From Schizochytrium sp. CCTCC M209059 (taxonomy: Eukaryota; Sar; Bigyra; Thraustochytrida; Thraustochytriidae): DNA of 64,000 nt. Location: positions 133,293-197,292 of the forward strand of contig KN805400.1 in the NCBI GenBank assembly GCA_000818945.1, in the 5' to 3' direction. This document shows, piece by piece, positions 57,440 to 64,000 of this stretch (the stretch's first letter is position 1; every line of letters begins with the position of its first letter). The position numbers were made by a program, and so were the translations under genes. Below the pieces are notes generated by a model that was not told the origin of the DNA, did no database searches, and worked only from the letters and a program-made list of their open reading frames with translations.

Positions 57440-60268
57440 ATGATCTCACTCGCCGAAGACGACGACGCTGACGAAGACAACGAGGACACGCGCAAGGAGG
57501 GGGATGACGAAAAGGACAACGGCGGAGAAGATGACGATGTGCTCATCGTCGAAGAAGGCGGGATTGGCAACCTTGGAGACTCAGAAGGGACTGTCGTGAG
57601 TAGTGCAAGGCAGCAGCAACGACGAAGGCTTGGTCAAAAGCGCGCTCGACCGGTTGTTGTTGACCTCCTAGGTGATGATGATGATTCTCTCGGTAAAGAC
57701 GTTGATGGAGCATATGTGGCCTCGAGCGATCACAAAGTTGGCCGCAAAGGTAGACAACGTCAAGGCGTTGGGATATTGAAGACTCCTCGTATCGTCACTG
57801 ACGCTGCAAGCCTTGACGAAGTGCTTGCACGGCAATTGCAACACCAAGAATGCGAGCATGAGGCACTCGACGAAGCTTTGGCAAGAGAGGTGCAGCTTCA
57901 AGAGGAAAGCAATTTTCGTCAGCAGCATCAGCAAGAGCAACAGCAAGGGCGACAACATACTCGTCGCCATCGTCGACCCCGTTCGGAACCTGTACAAGTC
58001 CGGCTTCGACAAGCATGCGGAAGCGAACTGCTCAGACCCTTGAACGAGTGGCAACGCTCACGCCTTGTTCACGAAGCAGAGCGGGATGAACTTGAGCAAG
58101 TTGATCCTAGCACTTCTCTGGAACCACGTGGTCTTTGGAGCGATGCTGCGTTCCCAGCGACGGTAGCATCAATCTGTGGCTCGAAGCGTGATCCTAAGCA
58201 GGGCCCTCCTCGAGCGCCACGATGTCAGTGCGGCCTTGCAGCGGTGCAAAAGACAGTCTGGAAGGAAACCGTCAATACGGGACGGCGGTTCTGGACATGT
58301 GCCAAACGCACTTGCAAATTTTTTCGATGGGCTGAGCCGAGCGAATGGAGCATTCCGGCATCGGCCCGCAAACATGTATGGCAACGACCGCCACAATGGC
58401 CAGCATACCCCAGAATTGTTGATTCGAGCCGGGGCTTTCGCGCTGACGATGTCTGCCAGGGTAGAGTCGGGGACTGCTGGTTTATCAGTGCGCTCAGCGT
58501 TTTGGCCATGCGCTCAGACCTTGCGCAGAGGCTCTTCATATCCTTAGACGCAAAACCGAATGGTGGACCCTATTTTGTTCGTCTTTTTATCGACGGACGC
58601 TGGCAAGGCATCGCCGTGGACGACCAATTCCCATGTTGGCCCGTGAACGAAACGGGTCGGCAGCGGAAACCGGGCGAGGTGAATCCCAACTTTAATCTTT
58701 CCTTTGCCAAACCGACGCGAAATCTGCTTTGGGTGCCCCTTGTCGAAAAGGCATACGCCAAAGCGCATGGTTCTTACCAGGCCATCCAAGGCGGTTGGGT
58801 GGCGGAGGGACTTTTTGATTTGACCGGATGTCCCACGGAGACCTTTCGTATTGGTTCAATGGCCGGCGAAGAGCTCTTCCAACTTTTGCTAAGTTTCAAT
58901 GCGGCCAACTTTCTCATGGGCGCAAGCTGCTTTTCGCCCGGAAAGGGGTCTGGGCTCGTTGGTGGACACGCATATGGAATACTCGATGTACGACTCACCC
59001 ATAGACGAGTGGGCCAGCAACCGCGCATCACCTCAATGCTAAAAACGGCCTCGTCGTCGTCGTCGTCGTCGTCGTCGTCATCGTCATCATCGTGGCAGTC
59101 TCAATCCGAGGCTCAGCCACTGCGTTTGATTCGTCTCCGAAATCCTTGGGGGCGATACGAATGGAAAGGTAGCTTTTCGCGGCACTCGAGCGAATGGACG
59201 GCTGCACTTCGTCGAGAATTGGGTCATTCAAGTGAGGAAGACGGTAGCTTTTGGATGGATTTTGATGAATTTCTCGCCCACTTTGCGTCAGGATGCGTCG
59301 ATGTGTGCAAGACGCCAGCGCCGCAAGAAGAGTGGTATCTTACTCCTTTGAAAATAGCATTTGGCCCCGGTGAATGGTGGGCTTAACACGTGGTCGAGCT
59401 GCACGTGGACGCGACGGCCTCAGGCCCAACATGGACCTATATTTCTGTTTGCCAGCCTACAAAACGTGGCAAGACGCGAGGCGAATTTATGCAGACAGAT
59501 GTGAGCGTGCTCGTCCTGCAACAGCGCAAGCGCAGTCCGCGCGTTGCGGCACTTTGTCTGCCTGGACAATGCAAGGCACATCATTTTGATCTTTTCCTCG
59601 AAGCAGACACTCGCTATTGGATTCTCCCCTTTTCGATAACCCGCAGTCGCGAAACGAGATCCGCGCGAGCTGCAGCGAGTTTCCATTTGCGCATCATGAG
59701 CGCGCGCCCCGTGCGCTGGCGGCGATGTAACATTGGTGGGCCCCGTTTCATTATTCACTATCTCCATGAAGCATTTCTGCAGCGACTGCGGGCCCCACTG
59801 ATCGTCGCCAAAGCCGTGCCTCGTCAGCCAGCTTTTCGATTGGTCGACGTACGTGGCTTTGAAGGAGCTGATGCGCTGGTCCATGTCGGCGCCCTCGAGT
59901 CACCAGGAGGCATGCTTGTTGTTGCGGTCAATACCAGCCAAGATCGATTTGCCTCGATTGACTTGCTCGTCATGGGTCTTGTCGAAGATCGAAAAAATGA
60001 TCAGGCACGAGCCGCCACTCATGTGGTGCCGCCTCGGTCGTCGCGCATTCTCGCAGCAGTGGCAAATGTGGGCTTTGACGATTACAAGTGGGGGCTAGCA
60101 AACGATGACTCTGCAGCTGAGGCCGGTTTGAAGACATTCTTCACCTCCGAGGCTATGGTGGCTCTCCTTCGTGGACCGCTCGAAGCAATTCAAGATGCAT
60201 CACAATCTGAGCATAAGGACCCGTCCGCTATGACACAGACAATCCTTCCTGTAGACGTGGCGAATTGA
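57440..60268 (+). CDS. GRF-zinc-finger calpain-type cysteine protease, interrupted by one in-frame TAA
   Basis: The ATG at 57440 opens a frame of 943 codons broken only by TAA at 59384-59386 (codon 649). Reading ignoring that codon stays in the same frame to TGA at 60266. Residues 1-90 are acidic. A UIM-like helix (HEALDEALAREVQLQEE) lies at ~140-156. A GRF zinc finger follows at ~261-299 (RCQCGLAAVQ, GRRFWTCAKRTCKFFRW; Cys262, 264, 287, 292). The calpain core has the catalytic Cys346 in QGRVGDCWFISAL, His in GHAYGILDV and Asn in LRNPWGRYEWKG. Domain-III-like beta sheet continues across the stop (GPGEWWA, stop, HVVELHVDATASG). A poly-Ser insert comes from TCG repeats. Calpains are intracellular proteases. 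Whether this gene is truncated, read through, misassembled or dying is unresolved. Confidence 0.85.
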
Positions 60269-60378
60269 TTTTACGAAGTAGAAAACACACAGCTGTACAT
60301 TTGGTTTCATAACTTATTTCGAATTTTACGGATGGTGCTAAATTGATGCGTTGCAGAGTATAAACATCGTGCTTTTGC

Positions 60379-60906
60379 TCACATTTTTGCCGTGCTTCTC
60401 CGATAAAAGTCGGACATTGTTGCGGTCGCGCGCGCGGTGACAGTTGCAGTTTCCACGTCGATCATCTTGGCAGTGACCTGCGCATCCTTGTCGCCCGGCG
60501 TGTAGTTAAAGTCCGACTCGACCCGTACGCATTTTTTCAAGGGGCTTGGCCGCAGATACGCAATCTCTAGCCTTTTGGTCATTCCGTATGCACCTGGGCT
60601 TTGTAGCACAGCCGAGCCAGCCAAGGCAACGACCATGTCGAAAACCGCCGAGACCGCGCCGCCATGCATCATGCCAGCCGTGTTTGTGCTGTACGTACCT
60701 GCATAGACAGCGCAAACAACTTGATGCTTTTCTTGCGAGGCGGCAAAGCGGAAGCGAAAGGCGGAGCGGTCGCCCAAGACAAAGTGCTCATTGCCAATTT
60801 CAGGAAATTTCGCCTCCTTGAATGTTGAATCCGCGGCGAGCATCTCGTCAAACCACGCGCACGATTCAAGTGCCTCCCAAGCAGCAGCGTCTTCACTCGC
60901 ATCCAT
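60379..60906 (-). CDS. Hotdog-fold acyl-CoA thioesterase (PaaI/THEM4-like), copy 1
   Basis: Predicted 175 residues from the ATG at 60906. The hotdog core shows VCAVYAGTYSTNTAGMMHGG, with His81-Gly82-Gly83 starting the central helix and Asp90 in AVFDMVVALAG. It then has KRLEIAYLRPSPL and TATVTARATATMSDFY as the closing strands. In this family HGG plus the helix Asp position the thioester carbonyl. These enzymes hydrolyse acyl-CoA (or acyl-ACP) thioesters, usually as dimers or tetramers. No targeting peptide is obvious. A paralogue lies ~1.1 kb to the right in the same orientation. Its 3' end is 110 bases from the end of the calpain gene. Confidence 0.85.
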   Translation of the reverse strand: MDASEDAAAWEALESCAWFDEMLAADSTFKEAKFPEIGNEHFVLGDRSAFRFRFAASQEKHQVVCAVYAGTYSTNTAGMMHGGAVSAVFDMVVALAGSAVLQSPGAYGMTKRLEIAYLRPSPLKKCVRVESDFNYTPGDKDAQVTAKMIDVETATVTARATATMSDFYRRSTAKM

Positions 60907-62010
60907 GGTGGCGAAATTTATCAAAAAATTCCCTTCCTGCGCTGGATGGCGAGAAGCGAATATCCGTCAAACAGCGCGCAAGCGCCCGAGCTCACACGCT
61001 CTCTCTTTTCGTCCCCCCCCTCCTCAAGGCGAAACAGCTCTGCACGGGCACGCAGACGCGCTCGCAATTCGGAAATGCTTGCCGCAAGCCACCGCCGCGC
61101 ACGCATCAGTCCGACGGCCACCACTCAGGGTGCCTCGGGGGGCATCCCGGGTACCATCTCCAGGAGCGGGCGGGTACTAGCGGTATTGCCAGATAGGCAA
61201 GGTGACTACGACGGAAACAATGGCTCGAATGGTGATGATGATGGCTCGGATGGATGCATGGATGGATGGATGGATGGATGAATGAATGAATGAATGAATG
61301 GATGAATGAATGAATGAATGAATGAATGAATGAATGAATGAATGAATGAACGAATGAATGAACGAATGAATGAATGAATGAATGAATGAACGAATGAATG
61401 AATGAATGAATGAATGAATGAATGAATGAATGAATGAATGAATGAATGAATGAATGAATGAATGAATGAATGAATGAATGAATGAATGAATGAATGAATG
61501 AATGAATGAATGAATGAATGAATGAATGAATGAATGAATGAATGAATGAATGAATGAATGAATGAATGAATGAATGAATGAATGAATGAATGAATGAATG
61601 AATGAATGAATGAATGAATGAATGAATGAATGAATGAATGAATGAATGAATGAATGAATGAATGAATGAATGAATGAATGAATGAATGAATGAATGAATG
61701 AATGAATGAATGAATGAATGAATGAATGAATGAATGAATGAATGAATGAATGAATGAATGAATGAATGAATGAATGAATGAATGAATGAATGAATGAATG
61801 AATGAATGAATGAATGAATGAATGAATGAATGAATGAATGAATGAATTAATGAATGATAAAAAGGATGATTATGAAGATAAGGATGAAGATGAATGGAGT
61901 GGTGTAGAATATAGGTTCACGTTTAACGATTGGAAGGTGCTCGAGCTGGAGCTTGAGCTGAGACAGGGAGCTAGAAGCTGGACTTCCAGTTTGAACAAAA
62001 GAGCAAGATC
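60907..62010. other. Spacer between the two thioesterase genes, mostly microsatellite
   Basis: About 300 bases of promoter-like sequence upstream of the left thioesterase, then the AATG tract, then ~150 bases of 3' sequence of the right thioesterase. No other gene seen. Confidence 0.6.
61255..61857. repeat. (GGAT)n-(AATG)n tetranucleotide tract, ~600 bases
   Basis: Begins with six GGAT units, then ~145 AATG units with a few AACG interruptions confined to the first ~130 bases. The right ~450 bases are perfect. Ends in AATTAATGAATGATAAAA. Confidence 0.98.
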
Positions 62011-62556
62011 CTAGAGCTTGGCCTTTTCCGCGGCTCTGCGCTCGAGGTCGACGAGGATGGCCTTGCCGCGGGCGCAGGGCGAGTTGGTGACGGGATCGGA
62101 GATCTCGGCGGAAATGAGCGCCTCGCCGTTGCCAAGATACTCGCCGTCCGTGTCAAGACGCACGACCTGGCCGAGTGGCGTCTTGGAGAGGTAGCGGACC
62201 TCAAGGGACTTTGTGAGCGAGGCCTTAGCCAGGCCCGCCGTTGCGCTGGCCGAAATGGCGGTGATGAAATCAATGCAGCTCGCCACGGCGCCCCCATGCG
62301 CCATGCCGAGTGTGTTATCGCTAAAGCGTCCAAAGTAAATGGCCACCACCATGGACATCTTGCCGCCCTCAGAAGACGGGAAGGTCACAGCGAAGCGCAT
62401 TCGAATTGGCGCCGCCTTGCCGATGACATAGTGCGTCTCGCCAATGGCCTCGCTTAGACCCTCGAGCTCCTCCGCAGACCCGGACGCCACGAGCTCGTTG
62501 AACCACGCACACGAGGCCAGGGCCGCGCGCGCGGCGCGGTCTTCCGCAGCGTCCAT
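62011..62556 (-). CDS. Hotdog-fold acyl-CoA thioesterase (PaaI/THEM4-like), copy 2
   Basis: Predicted 181 residues, ATG at 62556. Same architecture as its neighbour: starts MDAAEDRAARAALASCAWFN, like MDASEDAAAWEALESCAWFD in the other copy. It then shows VVAIYFGRFSDNTLGMAHGG (His87-Gly88-Gly89) and Asp96 in CIDFITAISA. Closing strands are KSLEVRYLSKTPLGQVVRL and CARGKAILVDL. Shared start, orientation and spacing show a tandem gene duplication, with clear divergence in the substrate-facing helix (SCIDFITAIS against AVFDMVVALA), so acyl preferences may differ. No targeting signal seen. Head-to-head with the FHA gene. Confidence 0.86.
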   Translation of the reverse strand: MDAAEDRAARAALASCAWFNELVASGSAEELEGLSEAIGETHYVIGKAAPIRMRFAVTFPSSEGGKMSMVVAIYFGRFSDNTLGMAHGGAVASCIDFITAISASATAGLAKASLTKSLEVRYLSKTPLGQVVRLDTDGEYLGNGEALISAEISDPVTNSPCARGKAILVDLERRAAEKAKL

Positions 62557-63350
62557 GCGGGCGATGTCACGAGGCTCGCTCCCGGTCCGTCCTCTCGTTC
62601 AAGGTTTGGCTGCACTGGCGGAGCCCTGCCACCCTCTTCGCGTGGCACGTCGCGTGACATCGCATCGCATCGCATCACATCGTACTACATCGCATCGCAT
62701 CGCGTCGCTCTGCATCCCGTCCGTCTCTTTCTTTGCCCATTGCGACGCCGTAGCGCGACTGCTTGCCAGCGCTCAAGAAGACCGCGAGCCCGGCCTTGTC
62801 ATCGAAGATACGAGACGCGGGACTCGCTCGGGTCATCGGGGACCTGCCGCCCGCCTGCGAGACGGCGAGGACGAAGACTTTCCCTTCCCTTCCCTTTGCA
62901 AGGTCGACGTTGGCCGGGCTGGGACGCGAGGTCGTTGCGCTTGCTCTCGTTCTCGTCTCGGCGAGATGGCGTGCATCGAGGCCGAAGTTTTGGTGCGCCC
63001 GAGGTCTGTCTGCAAGGTGGAGGTGGGTGGTTATGTATGTCGCTTTGCCCGGTATACCGTTCGTTCGTCCTTGCAAACCCAGTTTGCCTGATCCTGCGTG
63101 AGCGCGAGAGAGCGTGAGGGGCAGCGGCGCAGCCGCGGAGTAGCTGCAGTCTGTGAGCTCGCGCAGCTCGCGCGCGTGCGAGAGAACCAGAGACAGACAA
63201 GATACGAGTCGAGTCGAGTCGAGTCGAGTCGAGCAGGTTGTCGGCCGGGCTTGCAGCCTCGAGAAACGGCCAGGCAAGCAAGCAAGCAAGCCAGCAAGCA
63301 AGCAAGGTCTGTGCGAGGCCGTAGTGAGACGCACGCTACGCCGCGAGACG
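62557..63350. promoter_or_regulatory. Shared divergent promoter, thioesterase 2 / FHA gene
   Basis: 794 bases between head-to-head starts, holding GCATC units (~62659-62705), a GAGTC run (63198-63233) and CAAG/GCAA repeats (63272-63304). Frames in it are repeat-derived. Confidence 0.4.
63198..63233. repeat. (GAGTC)n pentanucleotide repeat
   Basis: About seven GAGTC units, same class as 22446-22475. Confidence 0.9.
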
Positions 63351-64000
63351 ATGGCGGCGACGGAGGGCGCAGCGTGGGCGAGACTGCGGCACTGCATGGT
63401 GAATGAGGCGTACGAAGAGGTAGAGGTTCTGCAGGACGAAATCTTGGACACAGACGGGGACTATGTGATGGGCAGAGACCCATCGAGGAGCAAGCTCCAC
63501 CTGAAGGAACCCATCGTATCAGGGCAGCACTGCAGAATCCGCATGCAACGCTCGCGCCAAGGACACGGCAATGTCATCTTTGAAATTCAGGACGTGAGTA
63601 CCAACGGGACCTCGGTGAATCGCGAGCGCCTCGAAAAGGGAAAGTGGCGCAGACTTGCAAGAGGCGACAAAATCGTACTTTCCATGCATGCCAAAAACAG
63701 CACAGCGAAAACGCTGCACCAATTCGAATTCTTCCCACTCTCACGCAAAGAGGCAGGTGATCTCGCCGTGTCGCAAAGCGCGAGCGCAAACTCCGCCACA
63801 AACTCCGGCACGGGCGCCGGAGATGCAGACTCGGCCCTTCAGGCTCGCCACATTGAACAATTACGCGAGATGCGCAAAGAATTTGAAGCCTCCGAGGCCT
63901 CTATGCGTCAAGAGCATGAAAAGGAAATTGCAGAGCTCCACCGCGCGCTCGAGGCCGAAAAGGCCCGCGCAAGAGAGTCTGTCGACGCGGAGCAGAATGT
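63351..64000 (+). CDS. FHA-domain protein with coiled coil (partial, runs off right edge)
   Basis: The ATG at 63351 opens a frame that stays open to the window end, at least 216 residues. The FHA domain covers ~20-125: GDYVMGRDPSRSKLHLKEP carries the conserved Gly-Arg (41-42), SGQHCRIRM the conserved Ser-x-x-His (57-60), and DVSTNGTSVN the Asn-Gly pair of the phosphothreonine-binding loop (83-90). A Ser/Ala linker follows, then a charged coiled coil (IEQLREMRKEFEASEASMRQ and onward). FHA domains bind phosphothreonine peptides in DNA-damage and cell-cycle signalling. FHA plus coiled coil is the start of RNF8/CHFR-like ubiquitin ligases, but no RING is within the window, so that is only a possibility. 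Confidence 0.88.
   Translation, partial: MAATEGAAWARLRHCMVNEAYEEVEVLQDEILDTDGDYVMGRDPSRSKLHLKEPIVSGQHCRIRMQRSRQGHGNVIFEIQDVSTNGTSVNRERLEKGKWRRLARGDKIVLSMHAKNSTAKTLHQFEFFPLSRKEAGDLAVSQSASANSATNSGTGAGDADSALQARHIEQLREMRKEFEASEASMRQEHEKEIAELHRALEAEKARARESVDAEQN

Noticed and set aside
57440..60268. TAA reassigned to glutamine (ciliate-like code)
   Set aside because: TAA ends SSU72, the acyl-AMP ligase and the kinesin at their natural C-termini, so it is a normal stop here.

Overview
This window is eukaryotic nuclear DNA. It is GC-rich, dense with microsatellites, and contains one 78-base assembly gap. Gene content is purely eukaryotic: three-domain proteins such as kinesins, SSU72, UBE2K, an LPCAT with EF hands, an equilibrative nucleoside transporter, a Skp1-type GlcNAc transferase, calpain and a CLU-like protein. 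Most genes are single long open frames. Only one intron (in the E2 enzyme gene) is clearly demonstrated, with a textbook donor, branch point and acceptor. TAA, TAG and TGA all end well-supported genes, so the code is standard. Intron-poor, GC-rich genes with flagellar/cytoskeletal and lipid functions fit a heterotrophic protist, most plausibly a thraustochytrid-like stramenopile. That taxonomic call is inference, not proven.

Layout. 0-7.5 kb: a 7TM protein with an EGF module (runs off the left edge, minus strand), head-to-head with a secreted RCC1-propeller multipass membrane protein, then a small mitochondrial protein (probable mL40). 8-21 kb: a long coiled-coil protein, an ER LPCAT-like acyltransferase with EF hands, an LEA-like membrane-anchored helical protein, a small coiled-coil protein, an ankyrin-WW-kinesin-14, and a Myb/SANT-like nuclear protein. 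21-31 kb: 10 kb without a convincing long gene, rich in penta- and tetranucleotide repeats, holding only candidate exons. 31-43.5 kb: a 1745-residue CLU/TPR protein with an RG-rich tail, an unknown protein, a frame-broken pseudogene, a short N-terminal-motor kinesin and a nucleoside transporter. 43.8-53 kb: a GT60 glycosyltransferase with 182 consecutive TCA serine codons, an acyl-AMP ligase-ACP fusion ending in a cysteine-rich CXC tail, SSU72, and an unknown acidic protein. 53-55.5 kb: the gap and two nested tandem-repeat families. 55.5-64 kb: UBE2K-type E2, CMC4, a GRF-zinc-finger calpain with one in-frame TAA, two tandem hotdog thioesterases separated by a ~600-base tetranucleotide tract, and an FHA protein running off the right edge.

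Neighbouring genes do not form operons. Recurring themes are head-to-head gene pairs sharing 0.35-0.8 kb promoters, lipid metabolism (LPCAT, acyl-AMP ligase, two thioesterases), microtubule motors, and mitochondrial biogenesis (mL40, CMC4, CLU). No tRNA, rRNA, transposon with recognisable enzymes, or CRISPR array was seen.
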